A DNA stretch of 64,000 nucleotides from JACKIC01 sp964543795 (GTDB lineage: Bacteria > Planctomycetota > UBA1135 > UBA2386). Where the stretch lies: assembly GCA_964543795.1 (NCBI GenBank), contig CAZIZN010000026.1, positions 1-64,000 on the forward strand, written 5' to 3'. Within the stretch, counting starts at the first letter, position 1; each line of letters opens with the position of its first letter. The position numbers were made by a program, and so were the translations under genes. Below, piece by piece: positions 26,688-35,044 of this stretch. The notes beneath the pieces are model-generated. The model searched no databases. It saw only the letters and a program-made list of their open reading frames with translations, and was not told the DNA's origin.

Positions 26688-27464
26688 ATGATCGCGTTCC
26701 TCTCCGACATCCACAGCAACCTCGCGGCGTTGACCGCTTGCCTGCAGGAGATCGAACGCCTCGGTTGCAAACGCATCCTGTGTCTGGGCGACGTGATCGG
26801 CTACGGCCCCGAGCCGCGCGAGACGCTGGCCCTGATCATGCAGCGCGCCGAGTTCTCGCTGCTCGGCAACCACGAACACGGGGCGATGTTCTACGCCTCG
26901 GACTTCAATCCGCGCGCACGCGCCGCGATCGACTGGACCCGTGACCAGCTCAGCCGCCGCGATCGGCCGCGCGACGAGAACATGAAGTTCTGGAACTACC
27001 TCGACAGCATGCCGAAGGAGCATCGCGAGGGGCGCATGCTGCTCGTGCACGGCTCGCCGCGCGATCCGGTGAAGGAATACCTCGTGCCGCGCGATGCCGC
27101 CGATGCGCAGAAGATGGCGGAGTGCTTCGCCAAGATGGCGGATGCGCAGCTCTGCTTCGTCGGCCACAGCCATGTGCCCGGCGTGTACCTCGAGTCGGGC
27201 CAGTTCCTGTTGCCCGCCGACATCGGCATGGAGTGGCGCGTCAGCGGCCGCGCGATGATCAACATCGGCTCGGTCGGCCAGCCGCGCGACGGCGATCCGC
27301 GGCTCTCCTTCGTGACCTACGACCCCGAGAAGGCGCCGCTCGGCACCGCGGGCGTCGTGCGCTTCCACCGTCTCGAGTACGACGTGCAGGGGACGATGGC
27401 GAAGATCCGCGCGATCCCCGAACTGCCCGACTACCTGGCCGAACGTCTCGCGCAGGGCCGCTGA
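26688..27464 (+). CDS. Calcineurin-like metallophosphoesterase
   Basis: 258 residues with the full set of metal-binding motifs in order: SDIHSNLAAL, CLGDVIGYGPEP, LLGNHEHGA, a His in LLVHGSPRD, and FVGHSHVPG. The protein is cytosolic with no signal peptide. The layout resembles YfcE/MJ0936-type phosphodiesterases; some relatives are diadenosine-tetraphosphate hydrolases, but the true substrate cannot be told from sequence. It is divergent from miaA through a shared 66-base promoter region and lies 35 bases before yidC on the same strand, so it may be co-transcribed with yidC. Confidence 0.9.
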   Translation: MIAFLSDIHSNLAALTACLQEIERLGCKRILCLGDVIGYGPEPRETLALIMQRAEFSLLGNHEHGAMFYASDFNPRARAAIDWTRDQLSRRDRPRDENMKFWNYLDSMPKEHREGRMLLVHGSPRDPVKEYLVPRDAADAQKMAECFAKMADAQLCFVGHSHVPGVYLESGQFLLPADIGMEWRVSGRAMINIGSVGQPRDGDPRLSFVTYDPEKAPLGTAGVVRFHRLEYDVQGTMAKIRAIPELPDYLAERLAQGR

Positions 27465-27499
27465 TCCCCGCGCTGCAAACGGCCGACCTCCTTCCCTCG

Positions 27500-29194
27500 A
27501 TGCAGACGCTGCTCCGTTCGACGTTCGTCCTCTGGCTCGCCGCCGCCGCGCACGCGCAGGGCCAGCCGCCTGCCGCGGCCTTCTACCACGAGTTCGGTGG
27601 CCCCGGCGAGATCGGCAGTTTCCGCGCCAGGTTCTCGCCGCAGGGCGGTGGGGGGCTCGTATTCCTGCAGACGATGGACCACTTCGTCTCGCTCGAAGCG
27701 GCCCGGCGGCAGGAACACTCGGCCGAGACCGATTACCTGTTGCTCGCCTACAACGGCGGCGACCACGCGCTCCGCCTGCTCGGCTCGCCGCAGACGACGC
27801 GCTTCCCCGAGGAACTCGCGACCGCGACGTGGCAGGTCGCGACGACCCCCGACTCGGTGACGTTCACGCTCGCCTCCGCGGCCGAAGGGGGCCTCGCGCT
27901 GCGCCGCACGCTCCGGCACGACCCGAAGAACCGCGGTTTCGTGCTCGAGATCGGGTTGCGCAACGTCGGCGCCGAGGCGGGGGGGCAGGTGGCCTTCGAA
28001 CTGCTCGGGCCCGCGCTCGTCGTGCAGCACGACAGCTCGCTGTTCGGCAATCAGGCCGTGGCGATCGCTGCGGCGGACGACGGCACCAGTGCGCACGTGG
28101 TGCCGACTCCCGGCAAGATCCAGAAGCTGGAGACCGACCTGCGCCAGCTGTCGTTCGCCGGCGCGACCAACCGCTTCTTCGGCGCCTTCCTGCACGCCAG
28201 GGACGAGGCTTCGCGCGCCGCACTGACCTCGCTCGTCGTCGACACCGTGCCGGCGCAGGACTTCATCGAGGCCACGATCGACTACCGGGCCAACACGGCC
28301 CTGCGCGTGCGTTACGGGCTCGCCTTGCCGGTACCCGAGCAAGGCGTCGAGACGGTCGCCACGTACGGACTCTACATCGGTCCGAAGTCGTTCCGTGTCT
28401 TCGAGACCCTCGACGAACCGCAGCGCTACGCGCCGATCCTCGACGTCGACCTGAACCCGCCGTGCTGCGGCGTCGACGTGCCCGGCGGCCGCTTCATGGC
28501 CAAGCTGCTGCTGCAGTTGCTGGGCTGGTTCCACGACCTCGTGCACAACTGGGGAGTGGCGATCATCATGCTGACCGTGCTCGTGCGCGGGCTCATGTCG
28601 CCGCTCAACTTCCGCATGCAGAAGTCGATGCGGGCGTACTCGGCGAAGATGGCCGTGCTCAAGCCCAAGCTCGACGCGATGAAGGAGAAGTACGGCGACG
28701 ACCAGCGCGCGTACCAGCAGGCCATGATCGCGTTCCAGCGCGAACACAAGCTCATGCCGCCCGTCGGCGGCTGTCTGCCGATCTTCCTGACGATGCCGAT
28801 CTACATCGGCTTGTTCACGGCGCTGCGCACCGCGTACGACGTGCGCCAGCAGCCGTTCGCGGCCTGGATCACCGACCTCAGCCATCCCGACGCGCTGTTC
28901 CTGCTGCCGTTCTGGCCGCACCACTTCAATCTGCTGCCGGTGCTCTGGATCGGCCTGTTCGTCTACATGTCGCTGAAGCAGCCGCTGCCGACCGATCCGC
29001 AGCAGCGGCAGATGATGTCGATCATGCGCTACATGCCGATCATGTTCGGCGTGATGCTCTACAACTACGCCTCGGCGCTCATGGTCTACATGGTGACGTC
29101 GATGCTGTGGTCGATGGTCGAATCGGCTCTGATCAAGCGCAAGCTCGGGCCCATCGACCCCAACCTCGCGTCGATGGCGCCGCCCCCGATGTGA
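27500..29194 (+). CDS. yidC: Membrane protein insertase YidC (Gram-negative type with large periplasmic domain)
   Basis: 564 residues. It begins with a signal-peptide-like hydrophobic stretch (STFVLWLAAAAHAQ) in place of a classic first helix. A beta-rich periplasmic domain of about 300 residues follows, then the conserved 60KD_IMP core. That core shows IMLTVLVRGLMSPL with the conserved Arg in the membrane groove, LMPPVGGCLPIFLTMPIYI, and the last helices near YNYASALMVYMVTSMLW. It inserts and folds inner-membrane proteins with or without SecYEG. The usual neighbours rnpA, yidD and mnmE are absent. It ends in a two-copy hairpin repeat. Confidence 0.94.
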   Translation: MQTLLRSTFVLWLAAAAHAQGQPPAAAFYHEFGGPGEIGSFRARFSPQGGGGLVFLQTMDHFVSLEAARRQEHSAETDYLLLAYNGGDHALRLLGSPQTTRFPEELATATWQVATTPDSVTFTLASAAEGGLALRRTLRHDPKNRGFVLEIGLRNVGAEAGGQVAFELLGPALVVQHDSSLFGNQAVAIAAADDGTSAHVVPTPGKIQKLETDLRQLSFAGATNRFFGAFLHARDEASRAALTSLVVDTVPAQDFIEATIDYRANTALRVRYGLALPVPEQGVETVATYGLYIGPKSFRVFETLDEPQRYAPILDVDLNPPCCGVDVPGGRFMAKLLLQLLGWFHDLVHNWGVAIIMLTVLVRGLMSPLNFRMQKSMRAYSAKMAVLKPKLDAMKEKYGDDQRAYQQAMIAFQREHKLMPPVGGCLPIFLTMPIYIGLFTALRTAYDVRQQPFAAWITDLSHPDALFLLPFWPHHFNLLPVLWIGLFVYMSLKQPLPTDPQQRQMMSIMRYMPIMFGVMLYNYASALMVYMVTSMLWSMVESALIKRKLGPIDPNLASMAPPPM

Positions 29195-29391
29195 GGGTTC
29201 CCGCCCTGCCGGGCGGCACCCCTCACGACTCCTGGGCGCTGCCGCAACGCGGGTGGTGGCCGCGGGCGCACGGTGCCGGGGCGCCGCTGCGGCAGCGCGG
29301 ACGGGGTTCCCGCCCTGCCGGGCGGCACCCCTCACGACTCCTGGGCGCTGCCGCAACGCGGGTGGTGGCCGCGGGCGCACGATGCCGTCAC
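29195..29391. repeat. Two-copy 109-bp tandem repeat after yidC
   Basis: A segment starting GGGTTCCCGCCCTGCC at 29195 recurs at 29304; about 84 bases are identical. Each copy begins with a CCGCCC-TGCC-GGGCGG hairpin (29201-29216 in copy 1) and carries GCCGCAACGCGG (29241-29252, 29350-29361). It fills the gap between yidC (+) and a kinase gene (-), again a convergent junction. Confidence 0.9.
29201..29216 (+). terminator. Hairpin after yidC
   Basis: A perfect 6-bp GC stem with a TGCC loop, 7 bases after the yidC stop codon. It is repeated 109 bases further on. There is no T-tract. Confidence 0.45.
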
Positions 29392-30428
29392 GGCGCGGGC
29401 AGCAGGAAATCGAGCTGGATCGCGTCGGGACCGGTGCGGCGCGCCGTAGCCTGGCCGCGGTGTCCCAGCACGACGGTCTGCAAGAGGAACAAGCCCAGAC
29501 CGTGGCTCTGGCCCTGCAGGAGCCGGCTCGGATAGTAGGGCTCGAAGGTCTGCGGCAGGCGCCAGCGCGCCAGGGCTTCGCCGTCGGCGACGAGACGCAG
29601 CAGCAGGACGCCCGTGCGCGCGACGAGTTCGAGGGTGACGTGGGCGCCGGCGATCGCGAGGTCGTCGGCGACTTGGAGGGCCGCGGTCATGCCGGCCGCG
29701 AGTTGCTCCGGGTCGCCGTGCAGCATGCAGGGTCCACCGGGCAGGTGGACCTGCGCAAGGTCTTCGCCCTGTCGCGGTCGCGCCGCGACCGCGGCTTGCA
29801 GCAGGTCGGCGAGATCGAGTTCCTGTCGACGCCGCGGTCCGTTCGCCGCGGTCGAACAGAGTCGCAGGCGCTCGACCGCGATGCGGATGCGTTCGAGCCC
29901 GGCGAGGGCCGCGTCGACCTGGGCTCGGCGCGGAGCCTCGGCCGCGGTGTCGAGTCCGGAGCGCAGCAGCTGCAGATGCCCGGCGACGAACAACAGCGGG
30001 TTGTTGATCTCGTCGGCGATTCCGTGGGCGAGGTCGACGAACACGTCGGCGCGCGGGCGGTCGCTGCCGTGCAGCGCCTGTTCGATCACGGCGGCGAGTT
30101 GGCCGGGGATGCCCTGGTCGACGAACAGCCTGCCGCCGATGCGCGCCGCGTGGGCGGCCTCCTGCAGTTCCGTGGCGGGACTCGCGACGACGAGGATGCC
30201 CAGGGCCGGCCAGAGCTGCCGCAGCAGGCGGAGCGCGCCGACCTCCTCCGGGGCCGAGGCGCCGAACTGCACCACGATGAGTTCGGGGTGGAAGCGCGCG
30301 AGTGCGTCGCTGTCATCGCCAACGCTGGTGAAGGAGCGCACTTCGGGACGCAGTGGCAACAGCCGCAGCGCCGCCACGAGGGCGTCGGCGACCGGCCCCA
30401 CGACGGCGATGCGCGCGCTGCGTTCCAT
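29388..30428 (-). CDS. Degenerate hybrid sensor: pseudo-receiver plus histidine-kinase-like domain
   Basis: 346 residues. Residues about 1-120 have the alternating pattern of a receiver domain, but the phosphoacceptor position reads PELIVVQFG, with Gln where Asp is expected, and the acidic pocket is missing (ARIAVVGPVA). A His-box-like segment follows (VDLAHGIADEINNPLLFVAG). The ATPase domain keeps a G2-like box (SHGLGLFLLQTVV), but its N-box region (GMTAALQVADD) lacks the usual Asn. It may therefore bind nucleotide weakly and act as a scaffold or decoy. A good promoter lies 57 bases upstream. No cognate regulator is adjacent. Confidence 0.7.
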   Translation of the reverse strand: MERSARIAVVGPVADALVAALRLLPLRPEVRSFTSVGDDSDALARFHPELIVVQFGASAPEEVGALRLLRQLWPALGILVVASPATELQEAAHAARIGGRLFVDQGIPGQLAAVIEQALHGSDRPRADVFVDLAHGIADEINNPLLFVAGHLQLLRSGLDTAAEAPRRAQVDAALAGLERIRIAVERLRLCSTAANGPRRRQELDLADLLQAAVAARPRQGEDLAQVHLPGGPCMLHGDPEQLAAGMTAALQVADDLAIAGAHVTLELVARTGVLLLRLVADGEALARWRLPQTFEPYYPSRLLQGQSHGLGLFLLQTVVLGHRGQATARRTGPDAIQLDFLLPAP

Positions 30429-30484
30429 GGTTGCGAAGTCCTGGCGCGGCCCGTCTGGGAGCGCTGCCGGCGAGGGTCGGTGGC

Positions 30485-30513
30485 AGGGTAACCCGGCTTG
30501 GATCCGGTGTCAC
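30485..30513 (-). promoter_or_regulatory. Promoter of the degenerate kinase gene
   Basis: On the minus strand GTGACA (30513-30508) and TACCCT (30490-30485) are 17 bases apart. The leader to the ATG at 30428 is about 50 bases. Confidence 0.5.
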
Positions 30514-30579
30514 CATACGTGCCGGAGTGGCGGGCAGGACGCCTCCAGGGTCGGCCGGGGATCGCCCGATAGCAGCGCC

Positions 30580-30978
30580 GTGACAGGGGACCGCGACGAA
30601 CCAGACCCCGATGGCCCCGCCGAACCCGATGCGCGGTTCGCCGGCGCCGGGCGCTTCCCCCTGCGTCGGGTCGACGGGGTGGCCGGCGACCGTCCGCCGT
30701 CGCCCGAGGTGCGGCTCTACCGCGAGTTCAAGGGGCTCACGGTCGCGGATCTGCTGCGCGCCGAGATCGCCGAACGCCTGCCCGGTCAGGTGCGGCGGGC
30801 GCTGCACCATCTCGAACGCGGCGACCTCGCCGCCGCCGACGAGGTGCTGCCGGGCGCCTTCCCGCCGATCCTCGCCGGTCCCGGCAGCGCGCGGATCGCG
30901 CGCCGCCGCTGGCGGCGCCTCGCGCTCGTCGTCGCGTTCGTCGCGTCCGCCTCGGCGACTCTCTGGTGGCTCGTGTGA
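30580..30978 (+). CDS. Small C-terminally anchored membrane protein
   Basis: 132 residues from a GTG start (VTGDRDEPDPDG). A Pro/Gly/Asp-rich N-terminus is followed by a helical segment (YREFKGLTVADLLRAEIAERL, then RRALHHLERGDLAAADEVL). A single C-terminal hydrophobic helix ends the chain (LALVVAFVASASATLWWLV), preceded by the basic run ARRRWRRL, which predicts a cytoplasmic body. I recognise no family. It lies between the degenerate kinase (divergent) and the glycosyltransferase genes and could belong to either context. Confidence 0.6.
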   Translation: MTGDRDEPDPDGPAEPDARFAGAGRFPLRRVDGVAGDRPPSPEVRLYREFKGLTVADLLRAEIAERLPGQVRRALHHLERGDLAAADEVLPGAFPPILAGPGSARIARRRWRRLALVVAFVASASATLWWLV

Positions 30979-31021
30979 ACCGCGCGGAGATCTCTCGCAG
31001 CCGCCCGCGCGACGCTGCACG

Positions 31022-32044
31022 ATGCTGGGCCCGATGACCCACGGCGGCGACTCCCCGAGCACATCCGCGGCGACGGCCGGCAGGCGCCAGCCCGTCGAAC
31101 TCAGCGTCGTCGTGCCGATCTACAACGAGCGCGAGAACGTCGCCCCGCTGCACGAGGCGCTGACCTACGCGATGTCGCGCATGGCCCGTCCCTACGAACT
31201 GGTCTTCGTCGACGACGGCAGCTCCGACGGCACGCGCGACGTGCTGCGGGTGCTCGCCGGAGAGGACCCGCACCTGCGCCTCGTGATGTTCCGTCGCAAC
31301 TACGGCCAGACCGCGGCGATGGCCGCCGGGTTCCGCGTCTGTCGCGGTCGCATCGTGGTGTCGATGGACGGCGACCTGCAGAACGATCCGGCGGACATCC
31401 CGCGGCTCGTCGAGCGCCTCGAGGACGGCTTCGACGTCGTCTGCGGCTGGCGTCGTCACCGGCAGGACCGTGTGTCGACGCGGCTCCTGCCGAGCCGCAT
31501 CGCCAACTTCCTGATCGCGCGCGTGACCGGCGCGCGCATCCACGACACGGGCTGTTCGCTGAAGGCCTACCGCAGCTGGGTCGTGCGCAGCTTGCACCTC
31601 TACTCCGACATGCACCGGTTCCTGGCGGCGCTCGGCGTCGGCATCGGCGCGCGCATCACCGAACTGCCGGTGCGGCATCACGCGCGCCGCGCCGGCACGT
31701 CGAAGTACGGCCTGGGCCGGATCTTCCGGGTCCTCGCCGACCTCGTCGGCATCAAGATGCTGATCCAGTTCGCCGCGCACCCGATCCGCTGGTTCTCGCT
31801 GCTGTCGCTGCCGCTGTTCGTGCTGTCGCCGCTCATGTTCCTGCTCGGCGTCGTCAAGTTCCGCAGCAACGGCGACTGGGAGTGGTTCGCCGACTACGAC
31901 ATGGCGGCGGTCGCGGCGGGCGCGGTGGCGTTCCTCTTCGCGGCCAACGTGTTCCTGCTCGGCTTCCTCGCCGAGCTGCAGATCAAGGTGTCGAAGTTCT
32001 TCCGCCAGCGCATCTCCGTGACCGCGCGGGAGGCGAGCCGGTGA
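31022..32044 (+). CDS. Glycosyltransferase family 2, polyprenyl-phosphate type (GtrB/ArnC-like)
   Basis: 340 residues. The GT-A domain has VVVPIYNERENVAPL, VDDGSSDGTRDVL and the DxD-like VSMDGDLQNDP, followed by the GWRRHRQDR region. Two C-terminal membrane helices (about 262-287 and 298-323) follow, as in GtrB, ArnC and dolichyl-phosphate mannose synthases that load a sugar onto undecaprenyl phosphate at the membrane. The ATG at 31034 (MTHGG) is an equally possible start, 4 codons later. Its TGA overlaps the GTG of the next gene, the GT2-FemAB fusion, so the two are translationally coupled. Confidence 0.9.
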   Translation: MLGPMTHGGDSPSTSAATAGRRQPVELSVVVPIYNERENVAPLHEALTYAMSRMARPYELVFVDDGSSDGTRDVLRVLAGEDPHLRLVMFRRNYGQTAAMAAGFRVCRGRIVVSMDGDLQNDPADIPRLVERLEDGFDVVCGWRRHRQDRVSTRLLPSRIANFLIARVTGARIHDTGCSLKAYRSWVVRSLHLYSDMHRFLAALGVGIGARITELPVRHHARRAGTSKYGLGRIFRVLADLVGIKMLIQFAAHPIRWFSLLSLPLFVLSPLMFLLGVVKFRSNGDWEWFADYDMAAVAAGAVAFLFAANVFLLGFLAELQIKVSKFFRQRISVTAREASR

Positions 32045-34155
32045 CGCGTCCGCTCGTCTCGGTGGTGGCCGCGTTCCGCAGCGGCGAAGGGCAGCCGCGG
32101 GCGATCGTCGAGGAGCTCGGCCCCGCCCTGGCCGCGGGCGGCTACGACGCGGAGTTCGTGTTCGTGCTCGACGGCCCCGGCGGTCGCCTCGATCAGGACC
32201 TGCAGGCGATCGGCGCGCAGTGGCCCGTGCGCATCGTGCAACTGCAGGGCGGGGGCCTCGGCGAGTCGATCGCGCTGTCGGCCGGCGTCGCCAAGACGAA
32301 GGGGGAGTTCATCCTCAACGTGCCACCCTACCTGCAGGTCGAGCCGCGCGACTGCACCAAGGTGATCGCCGCGCTCGAGGCCGGTGCCGACTGCGTGGCG
32401 ACGTGGCGCAGCGAGCGCATCGATCCGTGGCTCAACCAGCTGCAGTCGCGGTTCTTCAACTTCGTGCTGCGCGTGCTCATGAACACGCCGTTCCACGACC
32501 TCAACTCGGGCACGCGCGGCTTCCGCCGCCAGGTGCTCGAGGAGGTCGCGGTCTACGGCGAGCTCTACCGGTTCCTGCCGGTGATGGCGCAGCGGCAGGG
32601 CTTCCGCGTCGTCGAGGTCAACGTGCGCCACCGCGAGGAACGCGGCCGCGCGGGCTTCTACGGCGTCGGCGTCTACCTGCGGCGGCTGCTCGACATCCTC
32701 GCGATCTCGTTCCTGACGCGCTTCACGCAGCGGCCGCTGCGGTTCTTCGGTTATCTCGGCTTCCTCGCCACCCTGGCCGGCACGCTGATGGCTGCCTGGC
32801 CGATCTACGAGAAGCTGATGCCGCCGTACGCGAGCCTCACGGATCGACCGTTGTTCGTGGTCGGCGCGATCCTGGCCGCGTTCGGCGTGCAGCTCGTGGG
32901 CTTCGGCCTCGTCGGCGAGATCATCATCTTCACGCAGTCGCCGAACCTGCGCGACTACAAGGTCGAAGACGTCGTCGAGGGCGGTGGCGTCGAGATCGAG
33001 CCGGCGCGTGAGGCCGCCGCCGCGCCGCCCGTGGCCAACGGTGCGGCGGCCGTGGCCGCGGTGTCGGCCCCGGCCGAGGCGCCCGCACCGCTGCGCGTGC
33101 GCGAACTGCTCCCCGGCGAGGACGCGCGCTGGGACGCGTTCGTCAGCCGACACCCGCTCGGCACGTTCTTCCACCTGACGGGCTGGTCGCGCGTGGTGCG
33201 CGAGACCTTCCGGCACACGGCCCATCCGCTCGTCGTCGAACAGGGCCGGCGCTGGCTCGGCGTGCTGCCGCTGTTCCTGACCAGGAGTCCGTTCCTCGGC
33301 CGCAATCTCGTCAGCGTCCCGTACGCGGTCTACGGCGGCGTCCTCGCGGACGACGAGGCGGCGCAGGCGGCACTGCTGGCGCGCGCGAGCGAACTCGGGC
33401 GCCAGCTCGGCGTCGGCTACGTCGAACTGCGCCACCTCGAGGCACGGCCCGGCGACCGGGCGCGGTCCGATCTCTATGTGACGTTCCGCTGCGACCTGCC
33501 CGAGGATCCGGCCGACGTGATGGCGCGCGTGCCCAAGAAGGCGCGCGCCGAGGTGCGCCGCGCGCGCGCACCGGCGGCGCCCGCGGCCGACGGCAAGCCG
33601 CCCCAGTACGGCATCGTCGTGACGCCGGACGGCTCGGTCGACGAACTCTTCGACCTGTTCGCGGAGAACAAGCGGCGGCTCGGCTCGCCTTCGCTGCCGC
33701 GCCGCTGGTTCCGCGGCCTCGCCGACGAGTTCGGCAAGGCGGTGGTGATCCACCGCGCCGTCGAGCCGTCGGGTCGCACGCTCGCCGCCGTGATGAGCTT
33801 CTGCTTCCGCGACACGGTCTACGCCTACTACTCCGGCTCGCTGACGGGCGTCAACGACACCGGGGTCAACAACCTGATCTACTGCGGCATCATGGAGTGG
33901 GCCGTGCAGCAGGGGTACACGCGCTTCGACTTCGGCCGCAGCCGCGCCGACTCGGGCCCCGCCCGGTTCAAGAAGAACATGGGCTTCGAGTCCGAGCCGC
34001 TGCACTACGAGTACGTGCTGCTCGGTGCCGGTGCGAAGCTGCCCGAGTTCCACCCGAGCAACCCGCGGCTGGAACTGCCGCGGCGACTGTGGTCCAAGTT
34101 GCCGATGTGCGCCGCCAATCTGCTCGGCGCGCGTCTTTCGCGCTACATCCCCTGA
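32041..34155 (+). CDS. Fusion of a GT2 glycosyltransferase-like domain with a FemAB/GNAT domain
   Basis: 704 residues. The first part (about 1-310) is GT2-like: VSVVAAFRSGEGQ, EFVFVLDGPGGRLDQDL, NSGTRGFRRQVLEEV and two membrane helices near 238-292. The acidic motif normally seen as DGDLQ is replaced by NVPPYLQVEPRDC, so catalysis is uncertain. After an Ala/Pro-rich linker (about 320-350) a FemAB-type acyltransferase-fold domain runs to the end (VSRHPLGTFFHLTGWSRV, VPKKARAEVRRARA, YYSGSLTGVNDTGVNNLIYC, FDFGRSRADSGPARFKKNMG). Such domains transfer aminoacyl or acyl groups in cell-wall and exopolysaccharide systems. GTG overlaps the upstream GT2 stop (GTGA). Confidence 0.85.
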   Translation: MTRPLVSVVAAFRSGEGQPRAIVEELGPALAAGGYDAEFVFVLDGPGGRLDQDLQAIGAQWPVRIVQLQGGGLGESIALSAGVAKTKGEFILNVPPYLQVEPRDCTKVIAALEAGADCVATWRSERIDPWLNQLQSRFFNFVLRVLMNTPFHDLNSGTRGFRRQVLEEVAVYGELYRFLPVMAQRQGFRVVEVNVRHREERGRAGFYGVGVYLRRLLDILAISFLTRFTQRPLRFFGYLGFLATLAGTLMAAWPIYEKLMPPYASLTDRPLFVVGAILAAFGVQLVGFGLVGEIIIFTQSPNLRDYKVEDVVEGGGVEIEPAREAAAAPPVANGAAAVAAVSAPAEAPAPLRVRELLPGEDARWDAFVSRHPLGTFFHLTGWSRVVRETFRHTAHPLVVEQGRRWLGVLPLFLTRSPFLGRNLVSVPYAVYGGVLADDEAAQAALLARASELGRQLGVGYVELRHLEARPGDRARSDLYVTFRCDLPEDPADVMARVPKKARAEVRRARAPAAPAADGKPPQYGIVVTPDGSVDELFDLFAENKRRLGSPSLPRRWFRGLADEFGKAVVIHRAVEPSGRTLAAVMSFCFRDTVYAYYSGSLTGVNDTGVNNLIYCGIMEWAVQQGYTRFDFGRSRADSGPARFKKNMGFESEPLHYEYVLLGAGAKLPEFHPSNPRLELPRRLWSKLPMCAANLLGARLSRYIP

Positions 34156-34162
34156 CACCGTC

Positions 34163-34444
34163 ATGAGCACCGCCCCACGGGCACGTCCGCCGGAGCCCCG
34201 CCGGCTCCAGACCGGGCCGCTGCAGGTCGAGCACACGCGTTGGTCGCCGGGCCTGATCGGCTTCTACCTCAGCTGCGCGGGAGTGGCCCTGGGAGCCACG
34301 TTTGCCGCGTCGGGCCACTTCTTCTTCGGCTCGTCGGGCTGGCTCGTGTTCGGCAGCGTGCTCTCGGCGGTCAGCTGCGTGACCTGCTACCTGTCGCTGC
34401 GCGCGGCGCGGCGGCCGCGCGACGACGGCCCGGACCGGCGCTAG
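34163..34444 (+). CDS. Small two-helix membrane protein
   Basis: 93 residues. A charged N-terminus (about 30 residues) is followed by two hydrophobic helices: SPGLIGFYLSCAGVALGATF and GWLVFGSVLSAVSCVTCYLS. The C-terminus is basic. I recognise no family. It starts 8 bases after the GT2-FemAB stop and is very likely in the same operon, so it may assist the glycosyltransferases in the membrane. It is convergent with the HAD phosphatase gene. Confidence 0.7.
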   Translation: MSTAPRARPPEPRRLQTGPLQVEHTRWSPGLIGFYLSCAGVALGATFAASGHFFFGSSGWLVFGSVLSAVSCVTCYLSLRAARRPRDDGPDRR

Positions 34445-34486
34445 GGTCCGGCGGCAGGCTCGTCCGGCCAGCGGATCCGGCGAGGG

Positions 34487-35044
34487 TCAGCCGCGCGCCA
34501 GCAGCCAGTCCGCTGCGGCGCGCAGGTCCGCAGCCGAGTGGTCGGGCGCGAGGCCCGCGCGTCGCATCGCCGCGAGTTCCGCCGCGGGCGGCTTGCCCGA
34601 GTGCACGTGGATCTTCAGCAACGGCAGGTCCCGACCCATCAGCAGGTCGCGCGCGGCGTCGCCGATCAGCGCCCCGCCGGCGAAGTCCACACCGAGCAGG
34701 AGACGCGCCTGGTGCAGGAGGCCGGCTGCGGGCTTGCGGCATGCACAGGCGCCGCCGTAGCCGAAGCCGCCCTCGGGCAGGTGCGGACAATGCAGGTAGG
34801 CTCGCGGCAGGCCGCCGAGCTGCTCGTGCAGCGCCGCGTGCGTGTGCGCGAGGTCGCGTTCGGTGTAGAGGCCGCGCGCGATGCCGCTCTGGTTGGTGAC
34901 CACCACGAGAGTCCAGCCCGCTGCATCGAGATCGCGCACGGCGCTCGCCGCACCCGGCAGTAGCTCGAGGCCTGCGTGGTCGCGCACGAAGCCGACCTCG
35001 GTGTTCAGCGTGCCGTCGCGATCGAGGAACGCGACCCGCGTCAC
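34487..35044 (-). CDS. HAD phosphatase, D-glycero-D-manno-heptose 1,7-bisphosphate 7-phosphatase (GmhB-like)
   Basis: 185 residues with the histidinol-phosphatase/GmhB layout: FLDRDGTLN (nucleophile Asp and acid Asp), VVTNQSGIARGLY, the zinc loop with Cys/His in CPHLPEGGFGYGG and ACACRKP, and GDAARDLLMG. GmhB removes the 7-phosphate in the ADP-heptose route to lipopolysaccharide core. A histidinol-phosphate phosphatase is the main alternative; the zinc-loop form fits both. The GTG at 35044 overlaps the PEGA lipoprotein stop (GTGA). No other heptose genes are present. Confidence 0.85.
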   Translation of the reverse strand: MTRVAFLDRDGTLNTEVGFVRDHAGLELLPGAASAVRDLDAAGWTLVVVTNQSGIARGLYTERDLAHTHAALHEQLGGLPRAYLHCPHLPEGGFGYGGACACRKPAAGLLHQARLLLGVDFAGGALIGDAARDLLMGRDLPLLKIHVHSGKPPAAELAAMRRAGLAPDHSAADLRAAADWLLARG

